Assembly (NCBI RefSeq): GCF_014698505.1
Contig: NZ_JACJTD010000022.1
Coordinates: 1 to 64,000 of the forward strand
DNA: 64,000 bases
Reading direction: 5' to 3'
DNA from: Nostoc foliaceum FACHB-393
GTDB taxonomy: Bacteria; Cyanobacteriota; Cyanobacteriia; Cyanobacteriales; Nostocaceae
Part shown: piece by piece, positions 17,341 through 25,695 of the stretch
Layout: every line of letters starts with the position of its first letter
Position numbering within the stretch: position 1 is the stretch's first letter
The notes under the pieces: generated by a model
Seen by the model: only the letters and a program-made list of their open reading frames with translations
Databases searched by the model: none
What the model was told of the DNA's origin: nothing
Made by a program: the position numbers and the translations under genes

Positions 17341-18013
17341 TCATCTTTTAAACTTCTCGATTTGCTGCTGAAAGTAGTCTCGCCAACCTGTAGGTAAAGC
17401 CTCAACTTGTACGGCGCGGTGTAACAGTTCTAAGTCGTGTGTTTCTCGTGCATAAAGTCGGGTAATATCAGCAACAGTGACATTGTTTGAGTCTCGACTG
17501 ATTAACTCCAAATTATTACCATTTCCGACTTGACCCTCTTGCAGCACCGCAAAGTAGAACCCCGTTAGGCGGCTATCTAAAAACTGTTTAACTATATCAG
17601 CACGTCCAAACTTGACTCCCAGTTTATAACAAGGCATTCGAGGTTGAGTCACCATTACCTCTGCGCTACCGATTCGGAAGCGAGAGCGCTATCGCGCACA
17701 CTTCGTGAACGCCAATATTAATCTCATCCTCTAACAGCCCAACTGTGGTAAAGTTTTCACCAAACATTCCCCAGGGCAAATCCATGTCAGGTAACTTGCG
17801 CCGCCAATAGTCGTAATGCTCGAATGGATAAGCATAAACTGCTTTGTCTTTCCCTCCGTGGACACTCAAATCAGCTTGTCTATCACCGTCTAAGTTGAGC
17901 GCTCGCATCATCACTTGTCCCTCAACTGGTTCTTTAAAAATCCCAGTTGTAACTGTTTTGCCCTTCCAAAGTACTTCACGGGGAAGTCCTACGTTGACTG
18001 AGATAACTTGCAC
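17341..18013 (-). pseudogene. MOSC-domain protein (YiiM-like), split by a 27-bp insertion
   Basis: The upstream part (to 17666) reads MQVISVNVGLPREVLWKGKT, LNLDGDRQADLSVHGGKDKA and PWGMFGENFTTVGLLEDE. These are MOSC landmarks. The downstream part (17341-17655) reads VMVTQPRMPCYKLGVKFGRA, containing the MOSC active Cys region. The frames differ by one. Joining GGCG to CGCTTCC restores INIGDRFRIGSAEVMVTQ, with an intact HIP1 site. So a 27-bp sequence (17683-17709) replaced two bases inside GCGATCGC and shifted the frame. The gene would bind a molybdenum or related sulfur-carrier substrate; here it is broken. Confidence 0.85.
17683..17709. repeat. 27-bp repeat insertion inside a former HIP1 site
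   Basis: The inserted bases (AGAGCGCTATCGCGCACACT TCGTGAA) contain a palindromic GCGCTATCGCGC core. They resemble the dispersed repeats at 3441-3490, 11262-11312, 30237-30295 and 54602-54630. The flanks CGGAAGCG and CGCCAAT make GCGATCGC when joined with AT. Confidence 0.75.
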
Positions 18014-18102
18014 AATTTCATATCTCCTCTAATAAAATTTTGTACCGATATTAAGCCTGATAGATAATATGCTTGATATTACTTGATTATTAGAGGAATT
18101 TA

Positions 18103-18951
18103 TTAAATATCTAACACCAATTTTGCCGTTCCAGGTTGAGAAATACAAATTAACACCAAACCCTTATCAGTTGTTGCAGTTGGTTCTTCTTGGTAAGCAA
18201 CTACACCTTCGCGGATTTTACACATACAAGTACCGCAAACACCTACACGACAACTAAAAGGTGGATTAATATCATTGGCTTCGGCAAATTCTAGGATAGT
18301 GCCATCACTAGGTTGCCATGTCAAAGTTTTGCCAGATTTTGCAAAGACAATCTCTGCAAATCTTTCATCTCCAGTTGCGATCGCAGTTTGTTTATCAGAC
18401 TGACTTTTCATCGGTTTACCAAAAGATTCAAAGAATACTCTACTGTCAGGTACTCCCGATTCCTTCAATCCTTGCATTATGGACTGCATAAAAGATGGAG
18501 AACCACACAAAAAATACTCAGCTTCTTGTCGTACTAACTCTTGAATCAGAGCAGCATCAACATAACCAACACTGTGGTATTTACCTCTATTTTCAGGTGT
18601 AGGACGACTATAGCGAAAATGCACATTCAGATTATGATTTTGTCGAGAAATTTCCCTCATTTCATCCCTAAAAGCATGGAATTTACCATCTCTAGCACCA
18701 TGTAAAAACCAAATAGGACGAGTAGGATTAAGAAGGGCACAAGCTTTCGCCATACTAATCATTGGCGTAATTCCTACACCATTGCTAATCAACACTGCGG
18801 GGATAGATTTCTGTACATCCAAAACAAATTTACCGTTTGGTGGTTTCGCTGCAATTACTGAACCTTCCTGAATGCGATCGTGCATAAAATTAGATGCTAT
18901 ACCGGGCATAACATCTAATCCGTTCGGTGCAGGTTCTGCATCAATCAGCAA
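18103..18951 (-). CDS. NAD(P)H/FAD oxidoreductase with C-terminal 2Fe-2S ferredoxin domain, N-terminally short
   Basis: The C-terminus has the plant-type ferredoxin cluster: FSCRVGVCGTCMCKIREG, with a fourth Cys in LVLICISQPG. Upstream is the NAD(P)-binding half of a ferredoxin-NADP reductase module (PAVLISNGVGITPMISMAKA, EYFLCGSPSFMQSIMQGL). The N-terminal FAD-binding strands with the RxYS motif are absent; the frame begins near EPAPNGLDVMPGIASNFMHD after a stop. Only a TTG start is available. Partners of this type (FNR plus ferredoxin) are often fused to MOSC domains. Here MOSC is a separate downstream gene, itself broken. The gene is probably non-functional or a partial electron-transfer protein. 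Confidence 0.7.
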   Translation of the reverse strand: MLIDAEPAPNGLDVMPGIASNFMHDRIQEGSVIAAKPPNGKFVLDVQKSIPAVLISNGVGITPMISMAKACALLNPTRPIWFLHGARDGKFHAFRDEMREISRQNHNLNVHFRYSRPTPENRGKYHSVGYVDAALIQELVRQEAEYFLCGSPSFMQSIMQGLKESGVPDSRVFFESFGKPMKSQSDKQTAIATGDERFAEIVFAKSGKTLTWQPSDGTILEFAEANDINPPFSCRVGVCGTCMCKIREGVVAYQEEPTATTDKGLVLICISQPGTAKLVLDI

Positions 18952-19235
18952 TATAGCTCTTGGCTTGAACTTTAAACTGATTATTGCTTAAATAATTTAT
19001 CTAAAGATTATGAATAGATAAGGATTGATATCTCAAAAACTGATATTTACCTTAGAAACTTCTTACAGATTTCTCAGCCAAATTTAAATTTTTAGGTTAC
19101 GGCTGATAAAATGTAAAAAAAGATACGGGAAAATGCTAATAACTAACCTAGTGTTTGCTTGACACGCCCTAAAGTGCAAAGCTGAGTACTCAAAATCACA
19201 GCAACGGCAGTATTTATAGTTAATGGAGTTGAGCA
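18952..19235. other. Intergenic region
   Basis: About 280 bp between the oxidoreductase and the small 19236 frame. The missing 5' part of the oxidoreductase is not found here. No other feature is seen. Confidence 0.4.
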
Positions 19236-19433
19236 ATGGTGTTTTGGGGAGATGACACTGGACAACCAATGCCTTACAGGGGTTGGAATGCGGTTGTAGC
19301 TAGTGAACAAAATGGTACAAAAACTAGGCTGACTACAACATTTAATAGGCTGCTTGAGTGGTTGCGAGATTATATGTCCGTAGATACTGTTACACTTCTA
19401 CTTCCAGATGTGGAGGCGATCGCTCTTTGCTGA
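19236..19433 (+). CDS. Possible small ORF, 65 aa
   Basis: It starts at ATG 19236 with GGAG eight bases upstream and reads MVFWGDDTGQPMPYRGWNAV. The composition is protein-like, but the 3' end overlaps the methyltransferase 3' end by 44 bp on the opposite strand. The family is not recognised. It may be a fragment of a longer, lost gene. Confidence 0.3.
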   Translation: MVFWGDDTGQPMPYRGWNAVVASEQNGTKTRLTTTFNRLLEWLRDYMSVDTVTLLLPDVEAIALC

Positions 19434-20904
19434 TTTTGCTTAACCCGCTTAAAGACAGTATTTCATTGACAAAAACGACTATATTCTTAAAATTGCAATA
19501 ATTTGGTAAAAATAGGCAGTTTTGCCAATTTTGGCACTTAATTTGATAAGTGGTATTGCATTCTAGATGTTCTCTAACCTGCATTCCCACAGCATATGCA
19601 AGCAATGGGGGTACCGAATTTCCGATTTCTCTTTGGGCGTTGAGTATTGCCTCACTAAAATTAAACCAATCAGGATAACTGTGTAAGCGAGCAGCTTCTC
19701 TTACAGATATAACCCGTGGCTGTTCTGGATGGAGGGGACGTAATGCGGTGCGGTTGCCACTCCCCGCTCTTAACGTCACGCAGAATCCATCCCATTGCAG
19801 CTTTTTTGATTTGGATTTAGCTTCTCTCGCACCTGGGGGAGTGTTGATGAATTGCTGAATTACTTGTGGTGCATGTATTGTCGCTGCGAATCCCGTCTCA
19901 ATGTTAGTTACTATACCAATATTTGGGAATATTTTTTCAAGATACTTAGCATATTCTCCCTTCACCCAATCTGGATGCCATTCTTGAGTGTTTTGCTTGG
20001 GGAGTAGGGGGACTGGCAACAAGTCCGCGATCGCATCTCTAACTGTATGTTGAGGTTGATGCTTTGGCGGTATAATTTCTCCAAACTTAGATGCAACAAA
20101 AAACACCCTTTTTCTAGCTTGCGGAACTCCATAATCTGAAGCGTTCAGGTTCCACTTTGAGAGAAAATAATGTTCTTCTAGCACTGCTTGGAAGTTCGCA
20201 GTAATGCAGCCAAACTTCTGATTTTCAATCCCCGGCACATTCTCCATAATTGCCCCAAGGGGATTGAGTTCCAACACCAGCCGAACAAACTCCCCTACCA
20301 ACGAGTTTCTCTCATCTTCAACATTTTGCAGTCCGGCAACGCTAAATCCTTGGCATGGTGGGCCACCAAAAACGGCATGAATTTCCCCGTCCCAATCTAC
20401 ATACTTCGTCTGAATACAGGCGCGTATTTCTTCTCCTGTCACCTCCCGAATGTCTTTGCACAAGACTGTGGTGTGCGGGAAATTATGTTGGTATGTTGCT
20501 AGGGCGATGGGATTATTATCAATGGCGATCGCTATTTCAAATCCTGCTGCTTTAAATCCCAAATCAAATCCACCCACCCCGGAGAATAGGCTAACAGCTA
20601 TTTTTTTGTTTGCTGCTGTTGAGTTCATTATTGGTAAAACTGCCAAGTGTTCCGGGCAACTGATAAATGCTTGAAAATTCTCGGCAATTCGGAGCGATCG
20701 CCTTTCCTCAGTACTGCCCTTATCCCAGCCATACTCTTTTAACAGTGCGCGATATTCTTTTTTGGTGTAAGTCTGCTTGTACTCATAGAGTAGGAAAGCC
20801 GTATGGAGGTACTCTAGGGTACTTTGCTCTATGTGGGTGGTAGGATTGGAGTCTACCTGATGCTGCTCGACGTATAATTTATTTGCAAAAGTTGTTGTAG
20901 TCAT
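19390..20904 (-). CDS. dcm: C5-cytosine DNA methyltransferase (Dcm type)
   Basis: The 504-residue protein has the C5 motifs in order. Motif I is SLFSGVGGFDLGFKAAGF near residue 104 and motif IV is GGPPCQGFSVAG with the catalytic Cys. Then come ENVPGIENQKFG (VI), QARKRVFFVAS (VIII), RVISVREAARLHSYPDWF (IX) and GNSVPPLLAYAVG (X). It methylates C5 of cytosine in an unknown site. An extra N-terminal region of about 95 residues (YTKKEYRALLKEYGWDKGST) is unusual. A C-terminal tail past motif X appears to run into a repeat-rich end. No restriction nuclease lies next to it, so it may be a solitary modifier or defence-linked enzyme. Confidence 0.9.
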   Translation of the reverse strand: MTTTTFANKLYVEQHQVDSNPTTHIEQSTLEYLHTAFLLYEYKQTYTKKEYRALLKEYGWDKGSTEERRSLRIAENFQAFISCPEHLAVLPIMNSTAANKKIAVSLFSGVGGFDLGFKAAGFEIAIAIDNNPIALATYQHNFPHTTVLCKDIREVTGEEIRACIQTKYVDWDGEIHAVFGGPPCQGFSVAGLQNVEDERNSLVGEFVRLVLELNPLGAIMENVPGIENQKFGCITANFQAVLEEHYFLSKWNLNASDYGVPQARKRVFFVASKFGEIIPPKHQPQHTVRDAIADLLPVPLLPKQNTQEWHPDWVKGEYAKYLEKIFPNIGIVTNIETGFAATIHAPQVIQQFINTPPGAREAKSKSKKLQWDGFCVTLRAGSGNRTALRPLHPEQPRVISVREAARLHSYPDWFNFSEAILNAQREIGNSVPPLLAYAVGMQVREHLECNTTYQIKCQNWQNCLFLPNYCNFKNIVVFVNEILSLSGLSKISKERSPPHLEVEV

Positions 20905-20966
20905 GATATTGTATGCGCGGTCTTAATATCTAAGACTAAGTTTCCTAATTCGACTAGTTAAATAAG

Positions 20967-21602
20967 TCAGGCCGCTTTTTCCCAATTTTCTGATGATGAT
21001 TTGGAGATAGCAGCCAAGGCATAGCCCAAGGTGTGTTTATGAATTTTGGGCATTTTGTGAAACGACATATCCTGACCCCAATCTTGGACTGACTTGGTGC
21101 CAATATGTAATACTTGCGTGAGAGTTTTGACACAAGTTGCGCGAAAATTGGCGTGAGACACGGTTTGTAGTACTTGTTGTTCAGTTAACCCTTGAAGGAG
21201 TATTTTTTCTAGAAACGTTTGAGCATCTACTTCCGGTGCGCTATATTCTCCTCTCAAGATGCTCTTTAGCTGCTTTGGCACGATTTCGGCGGCATGAATG
21301 TAAGCAAGTGAAACTTTGCAGTAGTTGGGCATCCCGTCAAAGTTGAGGTCACTTCCCCACTTGCGAACTGTTGGTCTTTGTACACCTAAGACTGCACACA
21401 GTACAGTGATACATTTTTTGCGGTATTGTGAGTCGGTTTCTTCTTCGAGCAGTTCTCTGGGAGTGAGTTCAGCGATATCAAAACAGTGGCGTAGAAATTG
21501 TCTGGGTTCTAAGCCTTCTTTGGGTAAGTTTTTGAAGATTTCGCAGTATTTCATATTGGACTCGTGCAGAAATTTTGATTGAAACAGGTGTTTTTCTGCC
21601 AT
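20967..21602 (-). CDS. Tandem-repeat protein with two HTH-like units, upstream partner of the methyltransferase
   Basis: The protein holds two copies of a unit of about 75 residues. In the first, ELTPRELLEEETDSQYRKKC is followed by ITVLCAVLGVQRPTVRKWGS. The second has GLTEQQVLQTVSHANFRATC followed by VKTLTQVLHIGTKSVQDWGQ. Each unit ends in a motif spaced like a recognition helix (RPTVRKWG, TKSVQDWG), followed by a GMP or KMP-x-(Y/H)-x-K segment. I chose ATG 21602; 21554 and TTG 21638 are alternatives. It lies 62 bp upstream of the methyltransferase gene on the same strand, so it may be its regulator. The family is unknown to me. Confidence 0.6.
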   Translation of the reverse strand: MAEKHLFQSKFLHESNMKYCEIFKNLPKEGLEPRQFLRHCFDIAELTPRELLEEETDSQYRKKCITVLCAVLGVQRPTVRKWGSDLNFDGMPNYCKVSLAYIHAAEIVPKQLKSILRGEYSAPEVDAQTFLEKILLQGLTEQQVLQTVSHANFRATCVKTLTQVLHIGTKSVQDWGQDMSFHKMPKIHKHTLGYALAAISKSSSENWEKAA

Positions 21603-21787
21603 CTCAACTTTTTTGTGCTTTTGATTGAAGAATACCAAATCAACTAATTATGTATGTGTTTTATTTACATTTTGTAATTTTTTAGCAGTGTAAAAAACAA
21701 ATTGCACTGCCAAATAGTTACGTTTATTAACGATTCAGCATACAAAGGCTTCAAATATGCTTTGTGGTTCCGATAGACTGAAGTAAC

Positions 21788-22822
21788 ATGAGTAAACAAC
21801 AGCCCGAACAAAACCCGAAGCTACCTCCGAAGCGTGGTCGTCCTGTAGATGCAGAGAAAGACCGCGTGACAGTCCATATTAGTGTTGATATGCGAGGTCA
21901 AATTGAGAAGCTAATACCTGATATGGGTAAAAGCTTGTCAATGGTAGTTAGGAACTTGGTGAATTTGGGTTTAGAGCTTGTTGGTTTATCTCAAAAGGGA
22001 TTTACTGCTCCTCGGTCAGGTAATTTAGAGGAGTGGCTTGCAAGTTATACGTCTTTGGGAACTGAGCTGCTGATTGCTTGTGAAACTCTAAATTTGTCAG
22101 CTCCAAAATCAGGACAAATAGCTATTTGGCTTTTAGACAAAATGGCTTTTGGGTCAAATGACCCTCAAATTATTAATGATGAAGAAGATACTGGTACAAA
22201 GCTTTTAGAAAGAATTCGTTTAGGAAAGAAACTGCAAACTTTTAGCCTTGAACAAGGGATAGAATTACCTCAAAATGAGGAATTTGCTACTTGGTTGGGG
22301 CAGTTATATGCTAATGCTGCTATTGGACAAGAATTTTTAGCTGCTTGTCGGGCGCTGGATTTGCAGTTACCAGAGACAGGAAAACTACAGGAATGGTTGC
22401 AGGATTTGGAGGTGCGATCGCGCAGTGTCTCCGCAGGAGAATTGCCCTTGGCGGCTCCTCAAGGAGCATCGCACAGCATCTCCGCAGTAGAATCACAATT
22501 ATCAAACGAGTTATTAGAAGAATGCGATCGACTGGGGATAGAGCCGCCAAAACCTGGTGAGGTTGTAGCGTGGCTACAAAATACCCGCCCTGCGGTGTTT
22601 GAGCAGTCAATGCACGAACATAGATTACCTTTTACGGATGATGGTTTGCCTTTAGGGGGGTCGCAACCTTTTTTGGAGCATTTACTTACACTAAATGCAC
22701 CGCCAACTGAAGATGAGGAGTATGACATTGCTCATAGGTTTGGTGTAGACCCAGCCCATCTTAAGGATTTAATATCCCGCATGAGGTTTGACAAGAACGG
22801 ACAGACAAATAATTGTCATTAA
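21788..22822 (+). CDS. DNA-binding-like protein with RHH-type N-terminus and helical repeats
   Basis: The N-terminus has an AT-hook-like basic motif (PPKRGRPVDAEKDRVTVHIS) and a ribbon-helix-helix-like start (VTVHISVDMRGQIEKLI). Three related units follow, such as LGTELLIACETLNLSAPKSG, IGQEFLAACRALDLQLPETG and LSNELLEECDRLGIEPPKPG, each followed by a helix with a Trp-Leu pair. Between units two and three lies an in-frame repeat-derived segment (residues about 211-235). It is the first gene of a three-gene plus-strand operon divergent from the methyltransferase cluster. The role is unknown. Confidence 0.6.
   Translation: MSKQQPEQNPKLPPKRGRPVDAEKDRVTVHISVDMRGQIEKLIPDMGKSLSMVVRNLVNLGLELVGLSQKGFTAPRSGNLEEWLASYTSLGTELLIACETLNLSAPKSGQIAIWLLDKMAFGSNDPQIINDEEDTGTKLLERIRLGKKLQTFSLEQGIELPQNEEFATWLGQLYANAAIGQEFLAACRALDLQLPETGKLQEWLQDLEVRSRSVSAGELPLAAPQGASHSISAVESQLSNELLEECDRLGIEPPKPGEVVAWLQNTRPAVFEQSMHEHRLPFTDDGLPLGGSQPFLEHLLTLNAPPTEDEEYDIAHRFGVDPAHLKDLISRMRFDKNGQTNNCH
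22411..22495. repeat. Palindromic repeat inserted in-frame in a coding region
   Basis: After a HIP1 octamer at 22414-22421 there are blocks GCAGTGTCTCCGCAGGAGAA and GGCGGCTCCTCAAGGAGCAT, each with internal inverted repeats. They match the style of dispersed Nostoc repeats. The insertion keeps the reading frame of the 21788-22822 gene. Confidence 0.6.
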
Positions 22823-22842
22823 TTTGCTGAGGGGATAAATGC

Positions 22843-23637
22843 ATGGATGCCATTGAAGATTCCTCAACGTTGTGGACTTTACTATGCAAGCCTGGATGGG
22901 AAATTAAACCTAATCCAGTAAAGCATCTACTCAAAATTAAAGCTCCTGACTACCAGGAAGCATTAATGCTTTATACCAACTATCGGAAATTTCTAGCAAT
23001 GTGGGCGGCATCCCTCGATTGTACCTGTGCTTTGATAGGAACTCAGGGGATGCGTGGGTCTGCATTCAAAATTCTTGCAGCAGCGCCAGCATCGCAGCAG
23101 AAGTTATACGAAGACTTGATTTTTGCAAGCCTACGAAAGTCGGTTAGTTGTGACTGCGAAAGACTAGTTGATCGGGAATTTAAGAATGTTATCAGCAAGT
23201 ATTCAGGGTTTTACATTGCTGAAACTTGTTTGCACCCTGAGCTTAGACCAATTGTTGATGAAATATTCTCAAACCCAGACAAGAAACTTGCTTTAACGCG
23301 AATGTCTGACAATTTGCAATTAATCGTGTCCGCATCAGCAGCACGGGCGATGAGTTCTGACTCACAAGATGTGGTGCGTCGTCGAACGACTGATTTTTGG
23401 CACGCTAGAGACTACGAATGTTTTTTGCGGATGTTCAAGCAAGATGGGGGAGTGGGGTTTGAAATTACTTACCAAGCAACAACCAATCTCCCAAAAATTA
23501 ATCCTTTGGCACCGTGGGCGCGGTTTACTACAAGCTATCGGTTTTTTGAAATTGATGTTGGCGATCGCACAGAAGTGTACCGTTTGGGCGAAGGTAAAGA
23601 TATCACCCTAATCAGTCGTCCCAAGGTTATTTCATAA
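22843..23637 (+). CDS. Hypothetical protein, 264 aa
   Basis: It begins MDAIEDSSTLWTLLCKPGWE and starts 20 bp after the previous stop. A Cys-rich middle (SVSCDCERLVDREFKNVI) is followed by a helical portion (ALTRMSDNLQLIVSASAARA) and a beta-rich end (WARFTTSYRFFEIDVGDRTE). The CDC cluster could bind a metal. There is no family I know. Position suggests work with its two operon neighbours. Confidence 0.55.
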   Translation: MDAIEDSSTLWTLLCKPGWEIKPNPVKHLLKIKAPDYQEALMLYTNYRKFLAMWAASLDCTCALIGTQGMRGSAFKILAAAPASQQKLYEDLIFASLRKSVSCDCERLVDREFKNVISKYSGFYIAETCLHPELRPIVDEIFSNPDKKLALTRMSDNLQLIVSASAARAMSSDSQDVVRRRTTDFWHARDYECFLRMFKQDGGVGFEITYQATTNLPKINPLAPWARFTTSYRFFEIDVGDRTEVYRLGEGKDITLISRPKVIS

Positions 23638-23651
23638 TATAGCGAGGTTTT

Positions 23652-24503
23652 ATGGCAGTAAGATTCCTAGAAAATAAGGGCAGTGGCAATATTCTAGAGA
23701 TTAGTCGAGCTAGACTTTTAGAGCTTACCCCCAATGTTTATCCCCTCACTTGGGAAGCGATTCTTTCAGGTAATGGTGACAGTGCAGCTATCTTGGGTGC
23801 AGGTTTTGCCGAACGTGAAGTTTTTTTTGGTTTTGAGGGAGTTGACTTGACGCGCTACCAACTTCCGACAATCGACTGTTACGACATTGCTATTAATCCG
23901 CCAGAAAAGTTTTTAGCTTTACGCAGCCAATACCCAAACCTACAGTTAAATTATTTTTGCGATCGCAATCTAGCAGAATTAGAACTGACAAAACTTTACA
24001 CTCCAAATAGCCTGCGGCTAGTTTCGGTTCATGGAGTATTAGATTACTTGCAACCAGATGCCGTTACGAGAACATTACTTGATATTGTGAAGGTGCAGCC
24101 AGAGGCAATATCGATACGGTTATTTTTAATGGGCAACCCGTGGTCGTGTAATTTTGCGAGTATAGAGCAACTGGCGATGGAATTAGATTCAATAGAAATT
24201 ACTACAAGTGGCTTAGTCGAGCCGATTGATTTTGATATATTTTGTCGTACAGGTGTTGTGCAATTAAATATTTTAGACCAGGATAAAATTGAACATAATT
24301 TGTTACCAATTTACGGTGCATCTCATGTCATGCCTGATAAACTAGTTGGTTATTTCAATACTCAAGGATATCAGCTAGTTGCAACTGATGTGTACTCACT
24401 TTCAAGTCAAGATTTACAAGGGGATGAATCGCAAAATCACAATAGTAATAAAGATGTATTTTTAGATAATCCACATGGAATGTTGTTATTTTTTAAACGA
24501 TAG
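23652..24503 (+). CDS. Hypothetical protein with methyltransferase-like segments
   Basis: The 283-residue protein includes AAILGAGFAEREVFFGFEGV, resembling a class I methyltransferase or Rossmann loop, and LRLVSVHGVLDYLQPDAVTR, resembling the motif IV region of SAM-dependent methyltransferases. The typical motif I GxGxG is not exact. It starts 14 bp after the previous gene and is the last member of the operon. The substrate is unknown. The fold suggestion is weak. Confidence 0.5.
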   Translation: MAVRFLENKGSGNILEISRARLLELTPNVYPLTWEAILSGNGDSAAILGAGFAEREVFFGFEGVDLTRYQLPTIDCYDIAINPPEKFLALRSQYPNLQLNYFCDRNLAELELTKLYTPNSLRLVSVHGVLDYLQPDAVTRTLLDIVKVQPEAISIRLFLMGNPWSCNFASIEQLAMELDSIEITTSGLVEPIDFDIFCRTGVVQLNILDQDKIEHNLLPIYGASHVMPDKLVGYFNTQGYQLVATDVYSLSSQDLQGDESQNHNSNKDVFLDNPHGMLLFFKR

Positions 24504-24977
24504 AATACTCATTTGAATCGAGCTAATCAACGAATCTGTGTTAGCGAAGCTCCTCCCTTTGAGAGGCTCGCATAAATTCCCGCCTTACGATTTAGATTTT
24601 CAAATCAGCACTCCATCACCAGAAGCTATATCTTTTACATAGCAGAGGATTTAAATATATCTGCAAAATTTTTGTAAATAATTCTACTTGCAGTTAACAA
24701 AATTAGTACTTACACACTGTACAGATTGGCCATAGTATGGGTTACGATTTTTGGTCGTTTCAGGCGCTTTGCATAACCCCGATTTATTCCCATATTTGCG
24801 TAGGCGTAGCCCGTCGTAGACATCGCTGAGTGCTAAACACGGCTGAAATAGCCAAATTGCGTGTAGTACTTATGTACGATGCGTAAGTCCTAAAAATAAC
24901 AATAATTCACATTGATTTTATTGCGTATTATTACGCAGGGCATTCTAGACGCTTCAAGTTAATGTGTATTGAATATT
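24504..24977. other. Intergenic region with 29-bp repeat copy 2
   Basis: About 470 bp without a convincing gene. It contains the second copy of a 29-bp repeat (24798-24826), identical to the reverse complement of 14935-14963. The region ends at the left inverted end of the defence cassette. Confidence 0.55.
24798..24826. repeat. 29-bp dispersed repeat, copy 2
   Basis: The sequence starts GCGTAGGCGTAGCCCGTCGT and is an exact inverted copy of 14935-14963. Confidence 0.85.
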
Positions 24978-25057
24978 TGGCATCACCGCGCCAAAAGGGT
25001 AAAATTGTACGCTAAGGCTGTAATCCTTGTACAGCAATAGTTTCCGCCCTACCTTTC
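24978..25057. repeat. 80-bp direct repeat, left copy; carries insertion-sequence-type end
   Basis: It is identical to 29853-29932 except for one base (C versus T at position 33 of the repeat). It starts TGGCATCACCGCGCCAAAAG and ends CGCCCTACCTTTC. The first 38 bases after the T form a terminal inverted repeat matching, inverted, the end at 30066-30103 (30 of 38 bases). The right-hand part overlaps the last 14 codons of the Cap15-like gene. Confidence 0.9.
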
Positions 25058-25695
25058 ATCGGATGATCGCCTAGATCAGATGGATATTCGTCAAGTTTTT
25101 CACGGCAACGAAATCTTAAGGTAACTTCACCTGTTGTTTTTCTCGTAGTCCAGTAAATACCATGAAGTTTTTCTACAGGATTACCGATTATCTCTAAAGC
25201 AATTGTGCCATCGTGGGGCTGGCTACGTTCTGCAACTGATATAGAGGGAGAACTCGTGTAGCAATATCCAAGCTTTCGTAATTGCTCATCACTATCCAGC
25301 CAGAAGTCGGCGAAGTAACTTCGACTTGTCATCTCTGCTGTACGCATAACACAACTAATATGAGTGAAGGACTGTTTAATTGTGAGAATTGTGGGTATGG
25401 GGCCGGGAGTCTCCCCAGTCTGCGGATTCTTCCAGGTCGTTTGTATGCTTCCTTGCCAAGTCCCTTCAATATAAGGGAAGGGAACAAGCCACTTCTGAAA
25501 AATTCGCCATTTCCAAGCATAGGTGACAAACCCTACCCATAAAATCACCAGAATTGGAATTGTTTTATAGGCAATCTTCAATGCACTCCAGATGTCTGTA
25601 ATCTCTGCACCTGTGACAAGTGCGACATTGATAAAACAAATCGCAAACAGTGCAAAAAGAAAATATGCAAATGATTTGGCTTTCAGATTCTTCAT
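25012..25695 (-). CDS. cap15: Cap15-like CBASS effector (two membrane segments plus beta-barrel domain)
   Basis: The 227-residue protein has two hydrophobic helices at residues 9-28 (YFLFALFAICFINVALVTGA) and 41-62 (AYKTIPILVILWVGFVTYAW). A beta-rich domain follows, opening with IEGTWQGSIQTTWKNPQTGE. This is the plan of the SMODS-associating 2TM beta-barrel effectors (Cap15), which bind a cyclic dinucleotide and disrupt the inner membrane. Its ATG overlaps the CD-NTase stop (ATGA), which fixes the start and indicates coupling. The last 14 residues and stop come from the insertion-sequence-like end, so the natural C-terminus may have been altered. Confidence 0.8.
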   Translation of the reverse strand: MKNLKAKSFAYFLFALFAICFINVALVTGAEITDIWSALKIAYKTIPILVILWVGFVTYAWKWRIFQKWLVPFPYIEGTWQGSIQTTWKNPQTGETPGPIPTILTIKQSFTHISCVMRTAEMTSRSYFADFWLDSDEQLRKLGYCYTSSPSISVAERSQPHDGTIALEIIGNPVEKLHGIYWTTRKTTGEVTLRFRCREKLDEYPSDLGDHPMKGRAETIAVQGLQP

